Below are positions 11,283 to 22,688 of a DNA stretch of 64,000 bases, one piece after another. The notes beneath the pieces were generated by a model. That model was not told the origin of the DNA. It ran no database searches and was given only the letters and a program-made list of their open reading frames with translations. Position 1 is the first letter of the stretch. Every line of letters starts with the position of its first letter. The stretch is taken from NCBI GenBank assembly GCA_037349315.1, contig JBAIAC010000048.1, positions 41,232,501 to 41,296,500 on the forward strand, read 5' to 3'. The translations under genes were made by a program, and so were the position numbers. This stretch comes from Chelydra serpentina. Taxonomy: Eukaryota > Chordata > Testudines > Chelydridae.

Positions 11283-13010
11283 TTATAAAGGTGAATTGCA
11301 AAGCAAGTAATTTTTTTGGTGTCCTTTGCTGCTCCTTTATGATGTACAAAGAGAGATTCACACTTAAACCAAACCAAAACAAAAAACTACTTTTTGTTCC
11401 TGCTTGTTCTGTACATTTGAAATTTTGCGTCCTCACTTCTGTATTTTTCCAGGAGGACCCTCTCAAGATCCGTGGAGGGCCTGAATAGTGATGTTACAGT
11501 TTCCTGAACTGCAGCTTTCTTTTCCCCAAATGAAGGGGTTCAGATTTTTAAATAGTCTCTTGTTTGGTGATACTTCACTCTTAAGAATCTAAGCGCTTGT
11601 CTATACTGGGTTTTTTAGCATCCGCCAATACAGCTGTAGCGGTATAAACCCCATGTACAGACATGATGCACTGATGTAAAGAGTGACGTACACTGACATC
11701 GTTTAATTATGGTCGCTCTTCTCCCCTGGCAATTTTAACAAGTGCCACTTGTATATTACATGCTAGCTTTTCAGCACTGGCTCTCAGGTTTGCCCTGGGG
11801 TATATTATAGTGGGTTAAATGAAAAGGAAATTCGGAATGTTTCACGTCAGTGATCCCATCTTCATTTATTAAAGGCCCACAAATACTATCTCCTGCTGGT
11901 TAAAATGGCTTAACATATTGACACTAACCCCACATGAACATAACTAAAAATATAAATTCTCTCTAAGACAGCATCACCTTCAGAGTCTACCAAAGCCTGT
12001 ATATCTAGCTTGTAAACTGTTTGGGGCGGGGACCATGGCTTCTTTAATGTCTTGTAGAAAGCTGACCTTGCTTGAAAAAATAAACAGTACTCTTGGATTG
12101 CTTGGGCAGCATGCGAGTCCATGAAGATCTATCTACTGAGAAATAATAATAACTCTCATTACCTATCATCCGCTTTATCCATAACCAAATTTCCAATGTT
12201 CAGTTCTGACTTGCACCTAATTCTGTTTAAATTAACTGCATTGGTGCAAAGTCTTGGCTCTTGGTTTTCTTAATCTCCCAGGCACACTTAACACTTGACT
12301 TTTCAGCTCAGGGCAAACTGGCTATTCAGGAGGTCATGATTAATATATAACATCTCTAGTGCTGACAGCTTTCATAGTTTATAAGCCAAGGCCTGGTCTG
12401 GGCACGTGGCTTGTTGGTGCAAAATTACAGACTTCATTTAACTGTTGCTCTCTCATGTTAATTGATTGCAGCATGTTAATAATACAGCTGCTGGCCTAGT
12501 CACCTGGAGGCCACCCAAGTAATCAAACAGCACCGGTTTTACATTGCCTGTTCCTCGCTACATCACAAATAAAAACAGAGGGTCCCTGCTCTGAAACTCA
12601 CAGCCAAGTGGAGGAGATAAGTCACAGTTCGCTGCTGCCATGTCAGCAGACAGATGAAATATGGTTTTACTACCTCCCCCACACTTGTTTTTAATACAAA
12701 AATGTTGGGCAGGCCATGGCTTTTCATCCTGCTTACCCTCAGCTTCTTTTTGCTTAGACTTTTTGCTATAGTTTGCTTGCAAGCTGTAGGGAACTCCAAG
12801 CAGGCTGTCTGACAAGCACCCTATTCCCGCCTTTCAATCTCTCCTGATAACACTGTCTCCCCTTCCACATCCCCCCTCCCTCCACCCCTCATTGTCCCAT
12901 GCCTTGGCTCAGTTTAGAGCTTTCTTATGGCCAACAATCCACCTCTCATTAAGGTCAATAGAAAGTTTTCCACTGACTTCAACAGGAGTTAGATCAGGCC
13001 CTTAGACTGC
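11283..13010. other. Intergenic with repeat scraps
   Basis: No gene seen. Near 11590-11680 a short stretch (GCTTGTCTATACTGGG..) resembles one end of the GTCTACAC-type MITEs, but I found no partner end. Near 12945-13003 is half of the 'CACTGACTTCAA..AGATCAGGCCC' repeat found as a complete fold-back at 24.1 kb. Confidence 0.45.
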
Positions 13011-13011
13011 A

Positions 13012-13118
13012 AGACTGGGATTTTCAAAGGAGCCTAGGGGGGTTAGGCACCCAAATCCAATTGAAACAATGTGAGTTCATTGCATAACTGCCTTGTGCTC
13101 CTTTGGAAATCCCAGTCT
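13012..13118. repeat. Fold-back repeat, GGATTTTCAAAGGAGC family
   Basis: Left arm AGACTGGGATTTTCAAAGGAGC (13012-13033) is almost the reverse complement of the right arm ending at 13118. The inner GGTTAGGCACCCAA phrase is typical of this small interspersed repeat. Confidence 0.75.
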
Positions 13119-13973
13119 GAATGCTAGGCCAGGGAACCCATCTGACTGTTTCCTAAAGCACTGGATATGTTGGAGAAACCAGATGAATGATGAGTATAAC
13201 AACATAAAGGAACATCTGCTGAACATCAGACAAGTGTGAATTCATGAATCGGTTTTATAAATGCATACAGGCCACAATGACAGAAACTAGGGATACTTAT
13301 AAATAAACACTGGTAAGTTAAATATAATATGCACTTTGCCTTATAAAGCCAATGATCTCTAGTCTCTTTCAACTGGCAATCATAAAGTAAAAATCAATGA
13401 GCTTAGAGCAAGCTTATGTTGTGAGCCCTGAGGAGTAAACTACCTGTATAAAAATATCTGTTTTCTAAAATGATAGAATTAATTGGCTTGATTTGGCAAC
13501 ATTTAAATGCTTTGTCATATTTTGATTGTTTTGCAGCACTAGAACATCTTGATTTTTTACAGAACAGCTTGTAGATAAACATAATGCTTAATTTCATTTG
13601 GTCTGCTGGAACAGAGAAGCTGCATTCCTATTGGCACTGTGTATTATTGACCAGTGTCCACACCCCGCAATTCCCCAAGCACTGTACAATTGGCAAGCCA
13701 TATTAGACCACTGGGCCTTCCTTATCCCTGCCCTCTTTGTCCAGTGAGAGTCCTGTGTCGGCCCGAAAGTCCTTTGTACCCTTGCCTTCCTTTCCAGGGA
13801 CCCTAGAGATTTTTTATTTTTTTTTTGGTGGTGGTTGGGAGCCCATACATTAGCAATTGCCCATTCTGAAAAAGACCAGAGGCTAAGTTTAACTGTGCTT
13901 TTCTCTCTGGTTAAATAGGTACAAGGAGAGGAAAAGAAAAAGGTATGGAACTAATCAGTATGCTTGGAATTCA
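13119..13973. other. Intergenic, no gene seen
   Basis: Non-coding AT-rich DNA. An ancient repeat scrap with CAAGCACTGTACAA lies near 13675. Nothing else was recognised. Confidence 0.45.
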
Positions 13974-14226
13974 AATACAGTAAGCAGAATATATATTACA
14001 GCACATGAAAAGATGAGAGTTGCCTTACCAAGTTGGGGGAGGGCAGGGTCAGTGCTAACGAGGACAATTCAATGACGATGAAAGTGGCCTATTCTCTTCT
14101 TGTCAACTGTTGAGAATAGGCCACTTCCACCTTAATTTGAATTGGCCTCGTTAGCACTGACCCCCCACTTGGTAAGGCAACTCCCATCTTTTCATGTGCT
14201 GTAATGTATATACTGCTTACTGTATT
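13974..14226. repeat. Long fold-back (inverted repeat) element
   Basis: Left arm 13974-14096 and right arm 14112-14226 are reverse complements over about 115-120 bp with small indels, leaving a loop of about 15 bases. The arms start and end with AATACAGTAAGCA and its complement. The following 90 bp (GCATCTGATGAAGTGGGTTTTAGCCCATGAAAGC..) is a tail often found with this kind of dispersed repeat. Confidence 0.9.
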
Positions 14227-14319
14227 TTTCACTCCATGCATCTGATGAAGTGGGTTTTAGCCCATGAAAGCTTATGCCCAATTTGTTAGTCTCTAAGGTG
14301 CCACAAGGACTCCTCGCTG

Positions 14320-15727
14320 TTAAAACAGAAAGAGGGAGTTTCTAGCCTTCACGATGCAGAGAAAAGCCTGACAACATGAAGCTAACGTGCACCTATAGGC
14401 TGAGAGGCAAGAGGAGAAATAGAAAAGACCCCAAATGTATCAGTTTTAAAAATCTCCTGATTTTTAAGCTAGTTAATGGTTTTTCAAGGCAGGACTCTTG
14501 ATTTTCCAACATGAAGAACAATTCTGAGAACAGCTGTGAGAGAAAAGGAAAAGAGGCAGAGAGAAGATAATAGCATGTTACATGCCAAGCGGTGCCAGGC
14601 CTAACGACACAGAATCCTGTTTAGCAAATCCATGCTCCTTCTACTACATCTTGTAGCCACATATGGAATTATTATGTAGTAGTTGTAAAATGCATATTTA
14701 AAACTAAAACCTCAATCAAAGATAGTACCCATCTAGTGTTTGTATCAGATAAGGATGGACACAGCAGCAATTGGATAACAAAATAATGGAACAGAATACC
14801 TACGGGTTGAACAGTGACACCCAGGAGTTTGTCTGGTTCAGAGCAAGCCACTTTTAATGAGCTGTATTGTTTTTAAAATCCTGAATAATAGATTTTGGTT
14901 TTAAATTACGTAACGAAAAAACTTAGTTTTCACACAGCCTTTCGTTTATTGGCTATTTCAGAGGTCTGGTGTACTTTGCACCTCACTGTCTCTCCTCAAA
15001 TATTCAAAGAAGGACTCCATAGATTTAGGTTTTGCTGCTACTGAATTTTCTTTGTCTGAGTGGGTAATAAAAGGCATATGTGTAAATTATCTAGGGTTAA
15101 TCTTACCCTCTTCTAAGAAGTAGGCAAGGGCAGACCAGGCTCTAGCGTGCCATGCTACAACAGTGGAATGTTATCTTTAATAATAATCTTTAGCTTACCC
15201 TTAATTTTGGACTGTAACTCCTATTAAGAGTTCACCCTGCTTTAATCTACCAAGTGAGACAGTGCTGATAAAAGTTTTCTTACAGCTACTGGAAGATCTG
15301 TTTTCATTATTTGTAACCGAGAATGAAAGTTTAGTTTCTGGGGTGCTGTATACAAGTCCTCTGCTTTCTGCTCATGCAGCTCTGCAAAAGACTCTTGAGC
15401 AATGCTTCTTGCTGAAAAGATTAGTTGGATGCTGGTTGCATCTGACCAGTGCAGGTTTTGATGCCACTAAGTCTAGACTACTGTTCCCAGTGCCAATGCT
15501 CTAAGATTGTAAGAATTGTTGCGTTAGTTCACTAACTGCAAACTAATCTTGCTGACTTTCAAGTCAGAGCCGCATGAGAAAACTAAGCTAAAATTAGCTA
15601 CACTAAATAGCAAAACAAAGGCTTTTAAATCTCACAAAGTGCACATAGATTTAATTTCATTTATTTTGATTTCTCGGGTGCCCATTCCGAATTCGAAGAC
15701 CTTCGCAAAATTGGAAACACGTGATTT
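14320..15727. other. Intergenic, no gene seen
   Basis: AT-rich non-coding DNA. The 80-codon open frame at 15262-15504 has no recognisable domain or splice context and I do not call it a gene. Confidence 0.45.
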
Positions 15728-16255
15728 GGCCTCATTTGGAGTACTGTGTCCAGTTTTGGGCCCCACACTACAAGAAGGATGTGGATAAATTGGAAAGAGT
15801 CCAACGGAGGGCAACAAAAATGATTAGGGGGCTGGAGCACATGACTTATGAGGAGAGGCTGAGGGAACTGAGATTGTTTAGCCTGCAGAAGAGAAGAGTG
15901 AGGGGGGATTAGATAGCTGCTTTCAACTACCTAAAAGGGGGTTCCAAAGAGGATGGATCTAGACTGTTCTCAGTGGTAGAAGATGACAGAACAAGGAGTA
16001 ATGGTCTCAAGTTGCAGAGGGGGAGGTTTAGGTTGGATATTAGGAAAAACTTTTTCACTAGTAGGGTGGTGAAGCACTGGAATGGGTTACCTAGGGAGGT
16101 GGTGGAATCTCCTTCCTTAGAGGTTTTTAAGGTCAGGCTTGACAAAGCCCTGGCTGGGATGATCTAGTTGGGGTTGGTCCTGCTTTGAGCAGGGGGTTGG
16201 ACTAGATGACCTCCTGAGGTCCCTTCCAACCATGAGATTCTATGATTCTATGATT
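15728..16255 (+). mobile_element. CR1 LINE, short 3' fragment
   Basis: This is a strongly 5'-truncated CR1 beginning in the C-terminal part of ORF2 ([21 protein letters not shown] region) and ending in ATTCTATG repeats at 16255. It is nearly identical to the two larger copies over its length, so it is also young. A T-to-A change near 15910 makes an in-frame stop where the other copies read Leu. No RT catalytic motifs are present. Confidence 0.92.
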
Positions 16256-18200
16256 ACAACATTTAAAATTTAACAGTAGAGTACTTTGATTTATCAAATG
16301 TTTAATCACAAATAGACTCTCCAACAACAAATACTCTCCAACCATATCAACTCTATTGTAAGACTCCACATGAAATCTCCAGCCCTTCCACCTGTAAAAC
16401 TTTAACCTCCTTAAGGCCGCAGTTCATCAAAGCACAGAAGCACGTGCTTCAGTCCTATTTATTATTATTACAGATGCTGGTAAGAAGGTCTAAATGGAAA
16501 GAAAAGGGCCACTCTCTTTTAGCCAGATGAAACTGACAAAATAACTTTCGCTACAGTTGTCATTCGATCCTCCAGAAGCAGGCCTAGGGCGCATGACTCT
16601 TTTAAATTGTAATCCTGAGTCATACATGGCAGACTCAGCCTGGATGCAGAGAATACGCTAGACAATGCATCTGATTGCACAACATTAGAGGGGGCTCATC
16701 TGGATTAAGCCGTAGCTAGCTCAGCTACAGCCATTCTCCAGCTTCCGAGAGAAACTGAGTAAGGGTTATTCATTCTGCTGGATCTGCTGAGTCGGGTGTG
16801 ATGCAAATTCAGCGCTGGGAATTAGCAGCATACACTGCCCCCCATGCTCCCTCACTAACTCCGCTGCAGGCTTCATATCCACACTGTACAAAAGGGGCAG
16901 GCAAATGAATGCTTGCACTACCCCCTGTAGGAGAGCCCTGGGGGCAGAAAAGTAATTGCCTCCCCCGCCTTTATGATCATCCTGAAAGGAATGAGCAGAG
17001 TCCCATAAAAGTAACTCCATCCACCCCAGCTAGTTAGCATCACAAACCCGGAAGGACTATTATTATATATTTGTATAACATTAGGCTTAGAGGCCCCAGT
17101 CAGGACTGGCATCCCATTACACTGGAAGCTGTACAAAAATATACCAGAAGACAGTTCCTGTCCTGAAGTGTCCGACCATCTAAAAACAACAAAGGGAAGG
17201 GGGCAGAGACGGTCGGCATGCGTCTTATTATCACAGGGGCTTGGTGTTGATGTTTTAAACTGACCACACTAACTTCCCTCCCTTCACAATTCACCAGCTT
17301 CCTCTTCTTCCCCAGCAATTCCCAGCTGCTGTTCCAGTGTCCATGAGTCCTTCCCTGTGGACATTCAACCCGTCTCCATGCAAAGGAGCCGTTCGCTCAT
17401 AAGCTAAATCCATGAAACAGGCAGGTAGATGATGACACACTCAGCTAGTTTTGTGCGTGTGTCCCAGGAGGAGTGAACTGGAACACTGCGATCCTACAGT
17501 ACATACAGCAGAACAGAGCCCCCACTCACTGTGGAAGCAAAGCTCTGATTTTCAAAGGGTTTCATATACTATTTTTAGCACTTCCTACAGCAATTGGTGC
17601 TGCATGGCTGCCTCTGAATTATATGGCATTTTAATTGGAGGAACTCATGTGCAAGCAAGGCGAGGGGAGAGGAAATCCCCCAGAATCCCTGAGGACATAC
17701 TTGTCAAGTCTTTGGGTGACATGCTTGCTCCGTGTGAACTCTGTCTCCAAACACTTTTGTGCCAGCACTAAATGGAATTAAAAGAATGCCAGGTCTTAAC
17801 AACTGCAGTATTTCTTTTCTTTGCTGTTCTAATTGTATTGTTACACCCACTACTGGCAGGGGCTGAATACTGCCTTTTAACATCTCTGCTTGTTCTTCCC
17901 AAGGACCCAGAATATTTAGACCCTCTGACCACTGAGCTTTCATCCTATACATTATTTGTAAAGTACCTGAATTTAAATCAAAGTTTCGATTTTTGTGTCT
18001 TGTCTCAGAACTGAGTAGTACTGAACGCCTCATCTGTAGGCTACATAATAAGCAGTTAGCTACCAGAAATGAAGCAGAAACATAGGTACAGATTAAGATG
18101 GCCAGGAATGGGAAGAGTAAAGACAGAAATGAATCGTATCATCTCTCAGTGTATAGCTGCACCCACTTTTTCACAGACCTTTACAAATCCTAGTTGTCTG
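16256..18200. other. Intergenic with old repeat scraps
   Basis: No gene seen. Around 17105-17190 there is a degraded ancient repeat (GGAAGCTGTACAAAAA..CAGTTCCTGTCCTGAAG), the same family as the scraps near 3.7, 31.2 and 36.7 kb. Short open frames here show no family features. Confidence 0.45.
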
Positions 18201-18204
18201 TGCA

Positions 18205-18566
18205 TAGGCACCTAGGAGGCAGGAGACCTACATTCTATTCCCAATGCTTGTGCTGACTTGCTGCTCGATCTTGGCCAAGTCATTTGAGTCAGAAACATTC
18301 AAATTTGTTACTGACCATGAGGCATCTGAATTAATGTATAAACAGTGGGAGCTGTGGGACTCAGACCACTGAAAACCAGCCCAGCTTAAATAAGGTGCCT
18401 AAATATGGATTTAGATGCCTAAGTTTAGGCCACCAAGTTTGAACATTTTGGTTTTAACCTTTCCGAGGAATCTCACTTTCCTTAGCTGTAACGTAGTGAA
18501 AATAACACTCTGACTTTTGCAAAACACTTTTTATGGAGGGGAAAAGTGCTAAGTATTATTCTTACA
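18205..18566 (+). repeat. MIR-family SINE relic split by an insertion
   Basis: The 5' half (CCTAGGAGGCAGGAGACCTACATTC..TTGGCCAAGTCATTTGAGTCA) lies at about 18205-18295. The 3' half (CTCACTTTCCTTAGCTGTAACG..GCAAAACACTTTTTATGG..AAGTGCTAAGTATTATT) lies at about 18460-18566. Between them is about 160 bp of another repeat with TAGATGCCTAAGTTTAGG. Confidence 0.55.
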
Positions 18567-19192
18567 GGTGTTATTTTTACAATTTCACTCTGGTGTTATC
18601 TATGCAGCACAGTGTATGTGTTGTATAAACAAGTGGTTTGTTTTCTCATTCAAATGCCCTGATCATTACAAACTGATGCTTGATAGACAATACTCTGGAT
18701 TACAGGTGCAGCTTCAGAATCTTAGGGTACATCTACACTACAGAATTAGGTCGAAATTATAGAAGTCGATATTTTAAAACCCGAATTTATGGAATCGATT
18801 GTGTGTGTCCCCACTAAAGAGCATTAAGACCATGACGTCGATGGACTGTGTCCACAGTATCGGGGCTAGCGCCGACTTTCGGAGCGTTGCATTGCAGGTA
18901 GCTATCCCACAGTTCCCGCAGTCTCCACCTCCCATTGGAATTCTGGGTTGCGATCCCAAAGCCTGATGGGGCAGAAAACATTGTCGCTGGTGGTTCTGGG
19001 TATATGTCATCAAGCCATCCCCCGTCCCTCCCTCTCTCCCTCCGTGAAAGCAATCTTTTTCATGCCTTTTTTCCGGGGTTTCCGGGTTTGCTACGGCAAG
19101 CATGGCGCCTGCTCAGCTCACAATTACTGTAAATCTCCAGCGTACGCCTGGACATTAGGTCTAGTGGGGATTCAGTCGCGCTGTAATATGGG

Positions 19193-19270
19193 CAGAGGGA
19201 TAGCTCAGTGGTGTGAGCATTGGCCTGCTAAACCCGCGGTTGCGCGTTCAATCCTTGAGGGGGCCAGGAG
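19193..19270 (+). repeat. tRNA-like 5' half of SINE inside Harbinger
   Basis: Contains an A-box-like TAGCTCAGTGG and a B-box-like CGTTCAATCC with the same intervening sequence as the tailed SINEs (GAGCATTGGCCTGCTAAACCC). There is no CR1 tail. It reads as a truncated SINE head, not a functional tRNA gene. Confidence 0.7.
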
Positions 19271-19483
19271 ATGATGATAGATATCAAGCCTATTGAACCA
19301 TCTGCTGTTGGAAAGGAGCCTTACCCTTGCTTCCCCCCTCCCTCTGTGAAAGCAACGGAGGGGGGAGCCAAAAATCCTTTCGCACCTTTTTTCATGCGGG
19401 CGCCATATTGCTGACACCATTGTTATCCACCCACTGCTTCTGCTCCCACTCTGCTTCCCTGCAGACACCATACCAGGGAAAGC

Positions 19484-20779
19484 ATGGAGCCCGATCAGAT
19501 CGCCGCGGCTGTTATCAATGTTATGAACACCACGCGCATTGTCCAGGAGTATATGGAGAACGAGAACCAGGAGCTGCTACAGCTACAGCAGGCGAGGAGG
19601 CAACGGCAGCGCCCTGAGGACAGTCATGAGGACATGGACACAGACCTCTCTCAAAAAAGGCCCCCCCGCAAGGTGGACATCATGGTGGTAATGGGGCATG
19701 TTGATACAGTGGAACACCGATTCTGGGCCCGGGAAACAAGCACAGACTGGTGGGACCGCATAGCGCTGCAGTTGTGGGATGATCAGCAATGGCTACAAAA
19801 CTTTCGCATGCGTAAGGGCACTTTCATGGAACTTTGTGAGTTGCTTTCCCCTGCCCTGAAGCACCAGAACACCAAGATGAGAGCAGCCCTCACAGTAGAG
19901 AAGCGACTGGCGATAGCCCTGTGGAAGCTTGCAACTCCAGACAGCTACCGGTCAGTTGCGAATCAATTCGGAGTGGGAAAATCTACAGTGGGGGCTGTTG
20001 TGATGCAAGTAGCCAAGACGATCACAGAGCTGCTGGTACCAAGGGTTGTGACTCTGGGAAATGTGCAGGTCATAGTGGATGGCTTTGCAGCAATGGGGTT
20101 CCCGAACTGTGGTGGGGTGATAGACGGAACCCATATCCCTATCTTGGCACCGGACCACCAAGCCAGCGAGTACATAAACCGAAAGGGTTACTTTTCAATA
20201 GTGCTGCAAGCACTGGTGGATCACAAGGGATGTTTCACCAACAACAACGTGGGATGGCCAGGAAAGGTACACGAAGCTCGCATCTTCAGGAACTCTGGTC
20301 TGTTTCAGCTGCTGCAGCAAGGGACTTTCTTCCCAGACCAGAAAATAACCATTGGGGATGTTGAGATGCCTATAGTTATCCTTGGGGACCCAGCCTACCC
20401 CTTAATGCCATGGCTCATGAAGCCATACACAGGAAGCCTGGACAGTAGTCAGGACCTTTTCAACTATAGGCTGAGCAAGTGCAGAATGGTGGTGGAATGT
20501 GCATTTGGGCATTTAAAGGCTCGCTGGCGCAGTTTATTGACTAGGTTAGATCTCAGCGAAAACAATATTCCCATTATTATTACTGCTTGCTGTGCGCTCC
20601 ACAATATCTGTGAGCGTAAGGGGGAGACGTTTATGGCGGGGTGGGAGGTTGAGGCAAATCACCTGGCCGCTGGTTATGCGCAGCCAGACACCAGGGCTAT
20701 TACAAGAGTACAGCAGGGTGCATTGCGCATCAGGGAAGCTTTGAAAACCAGTTTCATGAATGGCCAGGATGCTGTGTGA
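19484..20779 (+). CDS. Harbinger transposase (DDE_Tnp_4 type)
   Basis: An uninterrupted 431-codon protein, a usual length for the family. The N-terminal 130 residues include a Glu/Gln-rich stretch; residues 135-180 look like the helix-turn-helix (LAIALWKLATPDSYRSVANQFGVGKSTV). The RNase H-like catalytic core follows: GVIDGTHI with Asp214, GWPGKVHEARIF with Glu264, GDPAYPL with Asp302 and VECAFGHLKARWR with Glu338. Families of this kind normally have Asp at the second site (G-S-x-x-D), so Glu264 may reduce or abolish activity. The protein would cut and rejoin element ends in the nucleus together with the Myb-like partner. An AATAAA signal lies at 20887-20892. Start chosen at the first Met before the conserved N-terminal block. 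Confidence 0.93.
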   Translation: MEPDQIAAAVINVMNTTRIVQEYMENENQELLQLQQARRQRQRPEDSHEDMDTDLSQKRPPRKVDIMVVMGHVDTVEHRFWARETSTDWWDRIALQLWDDQQWLQNFRMRKGTFMELCELLSPALKHQNTKMRAALTVEKRLAIALWKLATPDSYRSVANQFGVGKSTVGAVVMQVAKTITELLVPRVVTLGNVQVIVDGFAAMGFPNCGGVIDGTHIPILAPDHQASEYINRKGYFSIVLQALVDHKGCFTNNNVGWPGKVHEARIFRNSGLFQLLQQGTFFPDQKITIGDVEMPIVILGDPAYPLMPWLMKPYTGSLDSSQDLFNYRLSKCRMVVECAFGHLKARWRSLLTRLDLSENNIPIIITACCALHNICERKGETFMAGWEVEANHLAAGYAQPDTRAITRVQQGALRIREALKTSFMNGQDAV

Positions 20780-20886
20780 AAGTTCTGTTTTTTCCCATTA
20801 ATGAAAAGTCCCACCTCTTCATTCACTCTACTTCCCTTTAACCAAACTGCCCTCCACTCCCCCCCTCCGTCACCGCTTGCAGAGGA

Positions 20887-20936
20887 AATAAAGTCATTGT
20901 TGCTTAAAAATCATGCATTCTTTATTAATTCGTCAA
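20887..20936. promoter_or_regulatory. Facing polyadenylation signals of the two Harbinger genes
   Basis: AATAAA on + at 20887-20892 follows the transposase stop by about 110 bases. TTTATT at 20931-20936 is AATAAA on the minus strand, suited to ending the Myb-like gene transcript. The two hexamers face each other 38 bases apart, so the mature 3' ends would overlap. Confidence 0.65.
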
Positions 20937-21057
20937 ACATATAGGGGGAAATATGGGGTTAACTGCCACGGTCGCCCGGGATGGATGGTGGAGGAAGGGA
21001 AGCACCAGGATGGGTGGTGGAGGAGGGGATGAGGGAAGGACAAGGACACACAGCACT

Positions 21058-21600
21058 TTAAAACTTATTGAATGCCAGCCCTTTCTTGCTTGGACTGTTC
21101 TCATGGCTTGAGTGGTTGGGTGCACGGAGGCTGCCCAAATGCATTCTTGGGCATCTCGGGGATGAGGTTATGGGACTCGGGAAGGAGGGCTGTTGGTTAC
21201 ACAGGGGCTGTAGCGGCGGTCTGGGCTCAGGCGGCCTTTCCTGAACCCTACGCCTGTCCTCAGCCATAAGCCGGAGGATTTCCGTTTGATCCTCCAGTAG
21301 CCTCAGAATTGCATCCTGCCTTCTCTCAGCATGCAGACGCCACCTACTCTCTTCATCCTGCCGCTGTCTCTCTTCATCCCGCCAGTCATTGTCTTCAGCA
21401 CGCCACCTGTCCGCGCGATCAAATTCTGCCTTCCTGGACTCCGACAGTGTCTGCCTCCATGCATTCTGCTGGCCAGTTTCAGTGTGGGAGGATTGCATGA
21501 GCTCTGAGAACATATTGTCTCGATTCCATTTTTTTTTTACTTCTAATCTTTGTTAGCCTCTGGGACGGTGATGAAAGGGGTGGCGTTGAAACATTTGCAG
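21058..21600 (-). pseudogene. Harbinger Myb-like gene, exon 2 (frame broken)
   Basis: Read on the minus strand, a pyrimidine-rich acceptor ending CCCGCAG lies at 21601-21617 and opens into VSTPPLSSP, in phase with the donor of exon 1. The expected continuation MFSELMQSSHTETGQ..WRQTLSESRKAEFDRADRW, a charged coiled-coil region rich in Arg, Glu and Gln, lies in a different frame from 21513 down to 21058. One or more small indels between about 21530 and 21570 therefore break the protein, and the spliced frame runs into a stop. In intact relatives this region is the C-terminal half of the DNA-binding partner. Confidence 0.7.
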
Positions 21601-22200
21601 CTGCGGGAGGAAACAAACGGAAGAGGAGTAGTTTAAAAGACACATATTAGAGAACAATGCTCCTAACATTACATAGCACATGTGCATTTGGTCCAAGGTT
21701 GCACTGTGCCTGTTATATTGAGGGTCTGCCGGTTTGGTGTGAGAGATCACACAAGCAGGTCCAGCGGGCAACAGAATTCGGCTTGCAGGCAGCCATGGTA
21801 AGCCACAGTCTATAGGCTTCTTTAACCTTCATAACATATGGGAATGGTTTCAAACAGCAACCCCCTCATTTCCCATAACAAACAGCCTTTGGGCTGGCAA
21901 TTTAAAAAGGGTTGGCAATTGAAAATGGAGGGGCGGCGGTTTTCGGGTTAACGTGCAGCGCGAACCTAATCGACACCCCCCCACACACACAGACACACAT
22001 CCAAGATGTTTGCTGTTCCCTCTCCCCATACCGCGTGGGTCACAGCGGGGAAAATTTCCGTTCAGCCACAGGCAAACAGCCCAGCAGGGACGGACCCCTC
22101 TGAATACCCCCTTAATAAAATTCCCCTATTTCAACCAGGTGACCATGAATGATATCACTATTCTGAGGATAAGACAGACAGATAAAGAATGGATGTTCAT

Positions 22201-22380
22201 AGAATCATAGAATATCAGGGTTGGAAGGGACCTTAGGAAGTCATCTAGTCCAACCCCCTGCTCAAAGCAGGACCAATCCCCAATTTTTGCCCCATATCCC
22301 CAAATGGCCCCCTCAATGATTGAACTCACAACCATGGGTTTAGCAGGCCAATGCTCAAACCATTGAGCTATCCCTCCCCC
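22201..22380 (-). mobile_element. tRNA-derived SINE with CR1 tail
   Basis: Read on the minus strand: GGGGGAGGGATAGCTCAATGG (A box), a B-box region GAGTTCAATCATTGAGGGGG, a short linker ending in TTGGGGATTGG, then a CR1-like 3' tail (TCCTGCTTTGAGCAGGGGGTTGGACTAGATGAC) ending in TATTCTATGATTCTATG. This is the turtle-type Pol III SINE. It lies in the intron of the Harbinger Myb-like gene. Confidence 0.9.
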
Positions 22381-22688
22381 AGCAAACACCAGGACCATAC
22401 GCCACCATGCTTTGCAATGCAATGATTCCAGACTACGTGCTACTGGCCTGACGTGGTAGAGTGTGTTACCACAGAGCACAGGATAAGGCTGCCCTCCCCA
22501 GAAACCTTTTGCACAGGCTTTGGGAGTACATCCAGGAGACATTTCTGGCGATGTCCCCGGAGGATTTCCGCTCCATCCCCGAACATGTTAACAGACTTTT
22601 CCAGTAGATGTAGCTGTACTGGCCGTGAATTAATCATTAAACACGCTTGCTTATAAAACATGTATTAATTTAACAGAGGTACACTCAC

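Noticed and set aside
17451..17771. 106-codon plus-strand frame
   Set aside because: No family resemblance, start context or neighbouring exon.
19193..19270. Genuine tRNA gene
   Set aside because: Has A and B boxes but matches the heads of the SINEs; no convincing cloverleaf or Pol III terminator was seen.
19921..20364. 147-codon plus-strand frame inside the transposase
   Set aside because: Overlaps the DDE domain in another frame and resembles no protein.
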